Source: Sympetrum striolatum (taxonomy: Eukaryota > Arthropoda > Insecta > Odonata > Libellulidae). From it: a stretch of DNA of 64,000 bases. The stretch is from assembly GCA_947579665.1 (NCBI GenBank), contig CANPUZ010000064.1, forward strand, positions 62,001-126,000, given 5' to 3'. The notes beneath the pieces were generated by a model that saw only the letters and a program-made list of their open reading frames with translations, made no database searches and was not told the DNA's origin. Made by a program: the position numbers and the translations under genes. Of the stretch, positions 1 to 13,216 are shown piece by piece; position 1 is the stretch's first letter; each line of letters starts with the position of its first letter.

Positions 1-445
1 CAACAATCGAATCTAACTTTAATCTATATTATTATTATAAGATACTTATTTATCATAATATTTACGATTTATCCGGTCCTTTTTCTCTTCGAATCCTTAC
101 AGCATCCCTTAAAATTCCTTCGTTACCTCAGGGAATGATCTGAATAAAGGCAAAGAAGAGGAAATTAGACAGAAAAGAAAATAATCTCATTCAATATCAA
201 AATTCAATAAGAATGACGAATTACAACAAACGAATCTAACTATAATCTATATGATTATCATAAGATACTTATTTATCATAATATTTACGATTTATCCGGT
301 CCCTTCTCTCTTAGAATCCTTACAGCATTCTTAGAATTCCTTCGTTACCCCAGGGAATTATCTGAATAAGGGCAAAGAAGAGGAAATTAGACAGAAAAGA
401 AAATAATCTCATTCAATATCAAAATTCAATTAAAATGACGAATTA

Positions 446-668
446 CAACAATCGAATCTAACTTTAATCTATATGATTATTATAAGATACTTATGTGTCA
501 TAATATTTACGATTTATCCGGTCCTTTCTCTCTTAGAATCCTTACAGCATCCCTTAAAATTCCTTCGTTACCTCAGGGAATAATCTGAATAAGGGCAAAG
601 AAGAGGAAATTAGGCAGAAAAGAAAATAATCTCATTCAATATCAAAATTCAATAAGAATGACGAATTA
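446..668 (+). repeat. Representative satellite monomer (223 bp)
   Basis: A typical full monomer, given as a reference unit. It starts CAACAATCGAATC and ends just before the next CAACAATCG. It includes the pyrimidine tract and TAG at about 521-536 and the CCTCAGG centre in its middle third. The purine-rich AAGGGCAAAGAAGAGG and GACAGAAAAG (here the variant GGCAGAAAAG) follow, then ATTCAATAAGAATGACG. The choice of start is arbitrary because the array is circularly permutable. A length of 223 bp is longer than one nucleosome core but in the range of many insect satellites. Confidence 0.9.
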
Positions 669-3414
669 CAACAATCGAATCTAACTTTAATCTATATGAT
701 TATTATAAGATACTTATTTATCATAATATTTACGATTTATCCGGTCCCTTCTCTCTTAGAATCCTTACAGCATCCCTTAGAATTCCTATGATACCCCAGG
801 GAATGATCTAAATAAGGGCAAAGAAGAGGAAATTAGACAGAAAAGAAAATAATCTCATTCAATATCAAAATTCAATTAAAATGACGAATTACCACAAAAG
901 AAATCTAACTTTAATCTATATGATTATTATAAGATACTTATTTATCATAATATTTACGATTTACCGGTCCCTTCTCTCTTAGAATCCTTACAGCATCCCT
1001 TAGAATTCCTTAGTTACCCCAGGGAATGATCTAAATAAGGGCAAAGAAGAGGTTATTAGACAGAAAAGAAAATAATCTCATTCAATAACAAAATTCAATA
1101 AGAATGACGAATTACAACAATCGAATATAACTCAATCTACATGATTATTATAAGATACTTATTTATCATAATATTTACGATTTATCCCGTCCCTTCTCTT
1201 AGAATCCTTACAGCATCCCTTAAAATTACTTCGTTACCTCAGGGAATGATCTAAATAAGGGCAAAGAAGAGGAAATTAGACAGAAAAGAAAATAATCTCA
1301 TTCAATATCAAAATTCAATTAAAATGACGAATTACAACAATCGAATCTAACTTTAATCTATATGATTATTATAAGATACTTATTTATCATAATATTTACG
1401 ATTTATCCCGTCACTTCTCTCTTAGAATCCTTACAGCATCCCTTAAAAATCCTTCCTTACCTCAGGGAATGATCTGAATAAGGGCAAAGAAGAGGAAATT
1501 AGACAGAAAAGAAAATAATCTCATTCAAAATAAAAATTCAATTAAAATGACGAATTACAACAATCGAATCAAACTTTAATCTATATGACTATTATAAGAT
1601 ACTTATTTATCAATATATTTACTATTTATCCGGTCCCTTCTCTCTTAGAATCCTTACAGCATCCCTTAAAATTCCTTCGTTACCTCAGGGAGTGATCTGA
1701 ATAAGGGCAATGAAGAGGAAATTAGACAGAAAAGAAAATAATCTCATTGAATATCAAAATTCAATTAAAATGAAGAATTACAACAATCGAATCTAACTTT
1801 AATCTATATGATTATTATAAGATACTTATTATCATAATATTTACGATTTATCCGGTCCTTTCTCTCTTAGAATCCTTACAGCATCCCTTAAAATTCCTTC
1901 GTTACCTTAGGGAATGATCTGAATAAGGGCAAAGATGAGGAAATTAGACAGAAAAGAAAATAATCTCATTCAATATCAAAATTCAATTAAAATGACGAAT
2001 TACAACAATCGAATCTAACTTTAATCTATATGATTATTATAAGATACTTATTTATCATAATATTTACGATTTATCCGGTCCCTTCTCTCTTAGAATCCTT
2101 ACAGCATCCCTTAAAATTCCTTCGTTACCCCAGGGAATGATCTGAATAAGGGCAAAGAAGAGGAAATTAGACAGAAAAGAAAAAAATCTCATTCAATATC
2201 AAAATTCAATAAGAATGACGAATTACAACAATCGAATATAACTCAATCTACATGATTATTATAAGATACTTATTTATCATAATATTTACGATTTATCCGG
2301 TCCTTTCTCTCTTAGAATCCTTACAGCATCCCTTAAAATTCCTTCGTTACCTCAGGGAATGATCTGAATAAGGGCAAAGAAGAGGAAATTAGACAGAAAA
2401 GAAAATAATCTCATTTAATATCAAAATTCAATAAAACTGACGAATAACAACAATCGAATCTAACTTTAATCTATATGATTATTATATGATACTTATTTAT
2501 CATAATATTTACGATTTATCCGGTCCTTTCTCTCTTAAAATCCTTACAGCATCCCTTAAAATTCCTTCGTTACTCCAGGGAATGATCTGAATAAGGGCAA
2601 AGAAGAGGTAATTAGACATAAAAGAAAATAATCTCATTCAATATCAAAATTTAATAAGAATGACGAATTACAACAATCGAATCTAACTTTAATCTATATG
2701 ATTATTATAAGATACTTATTTATCATAATATTTACGATTTATCCGGTCCCTTCTCTCTTAGAATCCTTACAGCATCCCTTAGAATTCCTTAGTTACCCCA
2801 GGGAATGATCTAAATAAGGGCAAAGAAGAGGAAATTAGACAGAAAAGAAAATAATCTCATTCAATATCAAAATTCAATAAGAATGACGAATTACAACAAT
2901 CGAATCTAACTTTAATCTATATGATTATTATAAGATACTTATTTATCATAATATTTACGATTTATCCGGTCCCTTCTCTCTTAGAATCCTTACAGCATCC
3001 CTTAGAATTCCTAAGTTACCCCAGGGAATGATCCAAGTAAGGGCAAAGAAGAGGTAATTAGACAGAAAAGAAAATAATATCATTCAATATTAAAATTCAA
3101 TTAAAATGACGAATTACAACAATCGAATCTAACTTTAATCTATATGATTATTATAAGATACTTATTTATCAATATATTTACGATTTATCCCGTCCCTTCT
3201 CTCTTAGAATCCTTACAGCATCCCTTAAAATTACTTCGTTACCTCAGGGAATGATCTAAATAAGGGCAAAGAAGAGGAAATTAGACAGAAAAGAAAATAA
3301 TCTCATTCCATATCAAAATTCAATATGAATGACGAATTACAACAATCGAATCTAACTTTAATCTATATGATTATTATAAGATACTTATTTATCATAATAT
3401 TTACGATTTATCCC

Positions 3415-6400
3415 GTCCCTTCTCTCTTAGAATCCTTACAGGATCCCTTAAAAATCCTTCGTTACCTCAGGGAATGATCTAAATAAGGGCAAAGAAGTGG
3501 AAATTAGACAGAAAAGAAAATAATCTCATTCAAAATAAAAATTCAATTAAAATGACGAATTACAACAATCGAATCAAACTTTAATCTATATGATTAATAT
3601 AAGATACTTATTTATCAATATATTTACTATTTATCCGGTCCCTTCTCTCTTAGAATCCTTACAGCATCCCTTAAAATTCCTTCGTTACCTCAGGGAGTGA
3701 TCTGAATAAGGGCAATGAAGAGGAAATTAGACAGAAAAGAAAATAATCTCATTGAATATAAAAATTCAATTAAAATGACGAATTACAACAATCGAATCTA
3801 ACTTTAATCTATATGATTATTATAAGATACTTATTTATCATAATATTTACGATTTATCCGGTCCTTTCTCTCTTAGAATCCTTACAGCATCCCTTAAAAT
3901 TCCTTCGTTACCTTTAGGGAATGATCTGAATAAGGGCAAAGATGAGGAAATTAGACAGAAAGGAAAATAATCTCATTCAATATCAAAATTCAATAAGAAT
4001 GACGAATTACAACAATCGAATCTAACTTTAATCTATATGATTATTATAAGATACTTATTTATCATAATATTTACGATTTATCCGGTCCCTTCTCTCTTAG
4101 AATCCTTACAGCATCCCTTAGAATTCCTATGATACCCCAGGGAATGATCGAAATAAGGGCAAAGAAGAGGAAATTAGACAGAAAAGAAAATAATCTCATT
4201 CAATATCAAAATTCAATTAAAATGACGAATTACCAAAAAAGAAATCTAACTTTAATCTATATGATTATTATAAGATACTTATTTATCATAATATTTACGA
4301 TTTACCGGTCCCTTCTCTCTTAGAATCCTTACAGCATCCCTTAGAATTCCTTAGTTACCCCAGGGAATGATCTAAATAAGGGCAAAGAAGAGGTTATTAG
4401 ACAGAAAAGAAAATAATCTCATTCAATAACAAAATTCAATAAGAATGACGAATTACAACAATCGAATATAACTCAATCTACATGATTATTATAAGATACT
4501 TATTTATCATAATATTTACGATTTATCCCGTCCCTTCTCTTAGAATCCTTACAGCATCCCTTAAAATTACTTCGTTACCTCAGGGAATGATCTAAATAAG
4601 GGCAAAGAAGAGGAAATTAGACAGAAAAGAAAATAATCTCATTCAATATCAAAATTCAATAAAAATGACGAATTACAACAATCGAATCTAACTTTAATCT
4701 ATATGATTATTATAAGATACTTATTTATCATAATATTTACGATTCCTCCGGACCCTACTCTCTTACAATCCTTACAGCATCCCTTAGAAATCCTTCGTTA
4801 CCTTAGGGAATGATCTAAATAAGGGCAAAGAAGAGGAAATTAGGCAGAAAAGAAAATAATCCCTTTCAATATCAAAATTCAATAAAAATGACGAATTACA
4901 ACAATCGAATCTAACTTTAATCTATATGATTATTATAAGATAATTATTTATCAATATATTTACGATTTATCCGGTCCCTTCTCTCTTAGAATCCTTACAG
5001 CATCCCTTAAAATTCCTTCGTTACCTCAGGGAATGATCTAAATAAGGGCAAAGAAGAGGGAATTAGACAGAAAAGAAAATAATCTCATTCCATATCAAAA
5101 TTCAATAAGAATGACGAATTACAACAATCGAATCTAACTTTAATCTATATGATTATTATAAGATACTTATTTATCATAATATTTACGATTTATCCGGTCC
5201 CTTCTCTCTTAGAATCCTTACAGCATCCCTTAGAAACCCTACGTTACCTCAGGGAATGATCTGAATAAGGGCAAAGAAGAGATAATTAGACAGAAAAGAA
5301 AATAATCTCATTCAATATCAAAATTCAATAAGAATGACGAATTACAACAATCGAATCAACTTTTAATCTATATGATTATTATAAGATACTTATTTAACAT
5401 AATATTTACGATTTATCCGGTCCCTTCTCTTTTAGAATCCTTACAGCATCCCTTAGAAATCCTTCGTTACCCCAGGGAATGATCTAAATAAGGGCAAAGA
5501 ACAGGAAATTAGACAGAAAAGAAAATAATCTCATTCAATATCAAAATTCAATTAAAATGACGAATTACAACAATCGAATCTAACTTTAATTTATATGATT
5601 ATTATAAGATACTTATTTATCATAACATTTACGATTTATCCGGTCCCTTCTCTTTTAGAATCCTTACAGCATCCCTTAAAATTCATTCGTTACCTCAGGG
5701 AATGATCTGAATAAGGGCAAAGAAGAGGAAATTAGACAAAAAAGAAAATAATCTCATTCAATATCAAAATTATATAAGAATGACGAATTACAACAATCGA
5801 ATCTAACTTTAATCTATATGATTATTATAAGATACTTATTTATCATAATATTTACGATTTATCCGGTCCCTTCTCTCTTAGAATCCTTACAGCATCCCTT
5901 AAAATTCCTTCGTTACCCCAGGGAATGATCTGAATAACGGCAAAGAAGAGGAAATTAGACAGAAAAGAAAATAATCTCATTGAATATCAAAATTCAATAA
6001 AACTGACGAATTACAACAATCGAATCTAACTTTAATATATATGATTATTATAAGATACTTATTTATCATAATATTTACTATTTATCCGGTCCTTTCTCTC
6101 TTAAAATCCTTACAGCATCCCTTGAAATTCCTTCGTTACCCCAGGGAATGATCTGAATAAGGGCAAAGAAGAGGAAATTAGACAGAAAAGAAAATAATCT
6201 CATTCAATATCAAAATTCAATAAGAATGACGAATTACAACAATCGAATCTAACTTTAATCTATATGATTATTATAAGATACTTATTTATCATAATATTTA
6301 CGATTTATCCGGTCCCTTCTCTCTTAGAATCCTTACAGCATCCCTTAGAATTCCTTAGTTACCCCAGGGAATGATCTAAATAAGGGCAAAGAACAGGAAA

Positions 6401-9400
6401 TTAGACAGAAAAGAAAATAATCTCATTCAATATCAAAATTCAATTAAAATGACGAATTACAACAATCGAATCTAACTTTAATCTATATTATTATTATAAG
6501 ATACTTATTTATCATAATATTTACGATTTATCCGGTCCTTTTTCTCTTCGAATCCTTACAGCATCCCTTAAAATTCCTTCGTTACCTCAGGGAATGATCT
6601 GAATAAGGGCAAAGAAGAGGAAATTAGACAGAAAAGAAAATAATCTCATTCAATATCAAAATTCAATAAGAATGACGAATTACAACAAACGAATCTAACT
6701 TTAATCTATATGATTATTATAAGATACTTATTTATCATAATATTTACGATTTATCCGGTCCCTTCTCTCTTAGAATCCATACAGCATTCTTAGAATTCCT
6801 TCGTTACCCCAGGGAATGATCTGAATAAGGGCAAAGAAGAGGAAATTAGACAGAAAAGAAAATAATCTCATTCAATATCAAAATTCAATTAAAATAACGA
6901 ATTACACCAATCGAATCTAACTTTAATATATATGATTATTATAAGATACTTATTTATCATAATATTTACGATTTATCTGGTCCCTTCTCTCTTAGAATCC
7001 TTACAGCATCCCTTAAAAATCCTTCGTTACCTCAGGGAATGATCTGAATAAGGGCAAAGAAGAGGAAATTAGAGAGAAAAGAAAATAATCTCTTTCAATA
7101 TCAAAATTCAATAAGAATGACGAATTACAACAATCAAATCTAACTTTAATCTATATGATTATTATAAGATACTTATTTATCATAATATTTACGATTTTTC
7201 CGGTCCCTTCTCTCTTAGAATTCTTACAGAATCCCTTAGAAATCCTACGTTACCTCATGGAATGATCTGAATAAGGGCAAAGAAGAGGAAATTAGAGAGA
7301 AAAGAAAATAATCTCTTTCAATATCAAAATTCAATAAAAATGACGAATTACAACAATCGAATCTAACTTTAATCTATATGATCATTATAAGATACATATT
7401 TATCATAATATTTACGATTTATCTGGTCCCTTCTCTCTTAGAATCCTTACAGCAACCCTTAGAAATCCTACGTTACCTCAGGGAATGATCTGAATAAGGG
7501 CAAAGAAGAGGAAATTAGACAGAAAAGAAAATAATCTCATTCAATATCAAAATTCAATAAGAATGACGAATTACAACAATCGAATCTAACTTTAATCTAT
7601 ATGATTATTATAAGATACTTATTTATCATAATATTTACGATTTATCTGGTCCCTTCTCTCTTAGAATCCTTACAGCATCCCTTAAAAATCCTTCGTTACC
7701 TCAGGGAATGATCTGAATAAGGGCAAAGAAGAGGAAATTAGAGAGAAAAGAAAATAATCTCTTTCAATATCAAAATTCAATAAGAATGACGAATTACAAC
7801 AATCAAATCTAACTTTAATCTATATGATTATTATAAGATACTTATTTATCATAATATTTACGATTTTTCCGGTCCCTTCTCTCTTAGAATTCTTACAGAA
7901 TCCCTTAGAAATCCTACGTTACCTCATGGAATGAATTGAATAAGAAAAAAGAAGAGGAAATTAGACAGAAAAGAAAATAATCCCTTTCAATATCAAAATT
8001 CAATAAAAATGACGAATTACAACAATCGAATCTAACTTTAATCTATATGATCATTATAAGATACATATTTATCATAATATTTACGATTTATCTGGTCCCT
8101 TCTCTCTTAGAATCCTTACAGCAACCCTTAGAAATCCTACGTTACCTCAGGGAATGATCTGAATAAGGGCAAAGAAGAGGAAATTAGACAGAAAAGAAAA
8201 TAATCTCATTCAATATCAAAATTCAATAAGAATGACGAATTACAACAATCGAATCTAACTTTAATCTATATGATTATTATAAGATACTTATTTATCATAA
8301 TATTTACGATTTATCTGGTCCCTTCTCTCTTAGAATCCTTACAGCATCCCTTAAAAATCCTTCGTTACCTCAGGGAATGATCTGAATAAGGGCAAAGAAG
8401 AGGAAATTAGAGAGAAAAGAAAATAATCTCTTTCAATATCAAAATTCAATAAGAATGACGAATTACAACAATCAAATCTAACTTTAATCTATATGATTAT
8501 TATAAGATACTTATTTATCATAATATTTACGATTTATCTGGTCCCTTCTCTCTTAGAATCCTTACAGCATCCCTTAAAAATCCTTCGTTACCTCAGGGAA
8601 TGATCTGAATAAGGGCAAAGAAGAGGAAATTAGACAGAAAAGAAAATAATCTCATTCAATATCAAAATTCAATAAAAATGACGAATTACAACAATCGAAT
8701 CTAACTTTAATCTATATGATTATTATAAGATACTTATTTATCATAATATTTACGATTCCTCCGGACCCTACTCTCTTACAATCCTTACAGCATCCCTTAG
8801 AAATCCTTCGTTACCTTAGGGAATGATCTAAATAAGGGCAAAGAAGAGGAAATTAGGCAGAAAAGAAAATAATATCATTCAATATTAAAACTCAATTAAA
8901 ATGACGAATTACAACAATCGAATCTAACTTTAATCTATATGATTATTATAAGATACTTATTTATCAATATATTTACGATTTATCCGGTCCCTTCTCTCTT
9001 AGAATCCTTACAGCATCCCTTAAAATTCCTTCGTTACCTCAGGGAATGATCTAAATAAGGGCAAAGAAGAGGAAATTAGACAGAAAAGAAAATAATCTCA
9101 TTCCATATCAAAATTCAAAGAGGATGACGAATTACAACAATCGAATCTAACTTTAATCTATATGATTATTATAAGATACTTATTTATCATAATATTTACG
9201 ATTTATCCGGTCCCTTCTCTCTTAGAATCCTTACAGCATCCCTTAGAAACCCTACGTTACCTCAGGGAATGATCTGAATAAGGGCAAAGAAGAGATAATT
9301 AGACAGAAAAGAAAATAATCTCATTCAATATCAAAATTCAATAAGAATGACGAATTACAACAATCGAATCAACTTTTAATCTATATGATTATTATAAGAT

Positions 9401-12300
9401 ACTTATTTAACATAATATTTACGATTTATCCGGTCCCTTCTCTTTTAGAATCCTTACAGCATCCCTTAGAAATCCTTCGTTACCCCAGGGAATGATCTAA
9501 ATAAGGGCAAAGAACAGGAAATTAGACAGAAAAGAAAATAATCTCATTCAATATCAAAATTCAATTAAAATGACGAATTACAACAATCGAATCTAACTTT
9601 AATTTATATGATTATTATAAGATACTTATTTATCATAACATTTACGATTTATCCGGTCCCTTCTCTTTTAGAATCCTTACAGCATCCCTTAAAATTCATT
9701 CGTTACCTCAGGGAATGATCTGAATAAGGGCAAAGAAGAGGAAATTAGACAAAAAAGAAAATAATCTCATTCAATATCAAAATTATATAAGAATGACGAA
9801 TTACAACAATCGAATCTAACTTTAATCTATATGATTATTATAAGATACTTATTTATCATAATATTTACGATTTATTCGGTCCCTTCTATCTTAGAATCCT
9901 TACAGCATCCCTTAGAAATCCTACGTTACCTCAGGGAATGATCTGAATAAGGGCAAAGAAGAGGAAATTAGAAGGAAAAGAAAATAATCTCATTCAATAT
10001 CAAAATTCAATAAGAATGACGAATTACAACAATCGAATCTAACTTTAATCTATATGATTATTATAAGATACTTATTTATCATAATATTTACGATTTACCG
10101 GTCCCTTCTCTCTTAGAATCCTTACAGCATCCCTTAGAATTACTTAGTTACCCCAGGTAATGATCTAAATAAGGGCAAAGAAGAGGTAATTAGACAGAAA
10201 AGAAAATAATCTCATTCAATAACAAAATTCAATAAGAATGACGAATTACAACAATCGAATATAACTCAATCTACATGATTATTATAAGATACTTATTTAT
10301 CATAAATTTTACGATTTATCCCGTCCCTTCTCTCTTAGAATCCTTACAGCATCACTTAAAATTACTTCGTTACCTCAGGGAATGATCTAAATAAGGGCAA
10401 AGAAGAGGAAATTAGACAGAAAAGAAAATAATCTCATTCAATATCAAAATTCAATATAAATGACGAATCACAACCATCGAATCTAACTTTAATCTATATG
10501 ATTATTGTAAGATACTTATGTATCATAATATTTACGATTTATCCGGTCCTTTCTCTCTTAGAATCCTTTCAGCATCCCTTTAAATTCCTTCGTTACCTCA
10601 GGGAGTGATCTGAATAAGGGCAATGAAGAGGAAATTAGACAGAAAAGAAAATAATCTCATTGAATATCAAAATTCAATAAAACTGACGAATTACAACAAT
10701 CGAATCTAACTTTAATATATATGATTATTTAAGATACTTATTTATCATAATATTTACTATTTATCCGGTCCTTTCTCTCTTAAAATCCTTACAGCATCCC
10801 TTAAAATTCCTTCGTTACCCCAGGGAATGATCTGAATAAGGGCAAAGAAGAGGAAATTAGACAGAAAAGAAAATAATCTCATTCAATATCAAAATTCAAT
10901 AAGAATGACGAATTACAACAATCGAATCTAACTTTAATCTATATGATTATTATAAGATACTTATTTATCATAATATTTACGATTTATCCGGTCCCTTCTC
11001 TCTTAGAATCCTTACAGCATCCCTTAAAATTCCTTCGTTACCTCAGGGAATGATCTGAATAAGGGCATAGAAGAGGAAATTAGACAGAAAAGTAAATAAT
11101 CTCATTCAATATCAAAATTCAATTAAAATGACGAATTACAACAATCGAATCTAACTTTAATCTATATTATTATTATAAGATACTTATTTATCAAAATATT
11201 TACGATTTATCTGGTCCCTTCTCTCTTAGAATCCTTACAGCATCCCTTAAAAATCCTTCGTTACCTCAGGGAATGATCTGAATAAGGGCAAAGAAGAGGA
11301 AATTAGACAGAAAAGAAAATAATCTCATTCAATATCAAAATTCAATAAGAATGACGAATTACAACAATCGAATCTAACTTTAATCTATATGATTATTATA
11401 AGATACATATTTATCATAATATTTACGATTTATCCTGTCCCTTCTCTCTTAGAATCCTTACAGCAACCCTTAGAAATCCTACGTTACCTCAAGGAATGAT
11501 CTGAATAAGGGCAAAGAAGAGGAAATTAGACAGAAAAGAAAATAATATCATTCAATATTAAAATTCAATTAAAATGACGAATTACAACAATCGAATCTAA
11601 CTTTAATCTATATGATTATTATAAGATACTTATTTATCAATATATTTACGATTTATCCGGTCCCTTCTCTTTTAGAATCCTTACAGCATCCCTTAGAAAT
11701 CCTTCGTTACCTTAGGGAATGATCTAAATAAGGGCAAAGAAGAGGAAATTAGGCAGAAAAGAAAATAATATCATTCAATATTAAAATTCAATTAAAATGA
11801 CGAATTACAACAATCGAATCTAACTTTAATCTATATGATTATTATAAGATACTTATTTATCAATATATTTACGATTTATCCGGTCCCTTCTCTCTTAGAA
11901 TCCTTACAGCATCCCTTAAAATTCCTTCGTTACCTCAGGGAATGATCTAAATAAGGGCAAAGAAGAGGAAATTAGACAGAAAAGAAAATAATCTCATTCC
12001 ATATCAAAATTCAATAAGAATGACGAATTACAACAATCGAATCTAACTTTAATCTATATGATTATTATAAGATACTTATTTATCATAATATTTACGATTT
12101 ATCCGGTCCCTTCTCTCTTAGAATCCTTACAGCATCCCTTAGAAACCCTACGTTACCTCAGGGAATGATCTGAATAAGGGCAAAGAAGAGATAATTAGAC
12201 AGAAAAGAAAATAATCTCATTCAATATCAAAATTCAATAAGAATGACGAATTACAACAATCGAATCAACTTTTAATCTATATGATTATTATAAGATACTT
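3415..12300 (+). repeat. Large higher-order block, copy A (~40 monomers)
   Basis: This stretch of satellite recurs almost base for base at 13217-22555. Up to about 6,840 the copies are 9806 bp apart; from about 7,070 they are 10252 bp apart because copy B has two extra monomers. Matching private variants include CCTTTAGGG near 3,912/13,718, GAGGTTATTAG at 4390/14196, the GATTCCTCCGGACCC monomer at 4741/14547 and GAAGGAAAAG at 9971/20223. I saw only a few substitutions: G3442 against C, C6100 to T15906, A6704 to G16510 and C10001 to A20253. The left edge is set by loss of matching before about 3,415. The right edge is near 12,300, where GATTCCTCC at 12319 faces GATTTATCC in copy B. Boundaries are good to about one monomer. 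Confidence 0.88.
7071..8640 (+). repeat. 669-bp trimeric higher-order repeat
   Basis: Within block A a three-monomer unit is repeated in tandem. The variant GAGAGAAAAG followed by AATCTCTTTC occurs at 7071 and again 669 bp (3 x 223) later, near 7740 and 8409. A GATTTTTCCGG monomer and a TACATATTTATCATAAT monomer follow in the first two units; the third unit is incomplete. The same trimer set is present in block B from about 17,323. The trimers are therefore older than the duplication that made blocks A and B. Confidence 0.8.
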
Positions 12301-13216
12301 ATTTATCATAATATTTACGATTCCTCCGGACCCTACTCTCTTACAATCCTTACAGCATCCCTTAGAAATCCTTCGTTACCTTAGGGAATGATCTAAATAA
12401 GGGCAAAGAAGAGGAAATTAGGCAGAAAAGAAAATAATATCATTCAATAGTAAAATTCAATTAAAATGACGAATTACAACAATCGAATCTAACTTTAATC
12501 TATATGATTATTATAAGATACTTATTTATCAATATATTTACGATTTATCCGGTCCCTTCTCTCTTAGAATCCTTACAGCATCCCTTAAAATTCCTTCGTT
12601 ACCTCAGGGAATGATCTAAATAAGGGCAAAGAAGAGGAAATTAGACAGAAAAGAAAATAATCTCATTCCATATCAAAATTCAATAAGAATGACGAATTAC
12701 AACAATCGAATCTAACTTTAATCTATATGATTATTATAAGATACTTATTTATCATAATATTTACGATTTATCCGGTCCCTTCTCTCTTAGAATCCTTACA
12801 GCATCCCTTAGAAACCCTACGTTACCTCAGGGAATGATCTGAATAAGGGCAAAGAAGAGATAATTAGACAGAAAAGAAAATAATCTCATTCAATATCAAA
12901 ATTGAATAAGAATGACGAATTACAACAATCGAATCAACTTTTAATCTATATGATTATTATAAGATACTTATTTAACATAATATTTACGATTTATCCGGTC
13001 CCTTCTCTTTTAGAATCCTTACAGCATCCCTTAGAAATCCTTCGTTACCCCAGGGAATGATCTAAATAAGGGCAAAGAACAGGAAATTAGACAGAAAAGA
13101 AAATAATCTCATTCAATATCAAAATTCAATTAAAATGACGAATTACAACAATCGAATCTAACTTTAATTTATATGATTATTATAAGATACTTATTTATCA
13201 TAATATTTACGATTTA
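12301..13216 (+). repeat. Satellite spacer between blocks A and B (~4 monomers)
   Basis: Four monomers lie between the two copies of the large block. They begin with the distinctive GATTCCTCCGGACCC variant (12319), followed by a GGCAGAAAAG variant and a CATTCCATATC variant. The same order of variants occurs at about 8,735-9,620, offset about 3,565 bp (16 monomers), so this spacer looks like a displaced partial copy of the interior of block A. No other sequence is present. Confidence 0.7.

Noticed and set aside
4129..4323. 64-codon open frame in the satellite, repeated identically at 13935-14129
   Set aside because: It is one phase of the 223-bp repeat left open by chance. The identical copy comes from the ~9-kb block duplication, and other monomers have stops in this frame.
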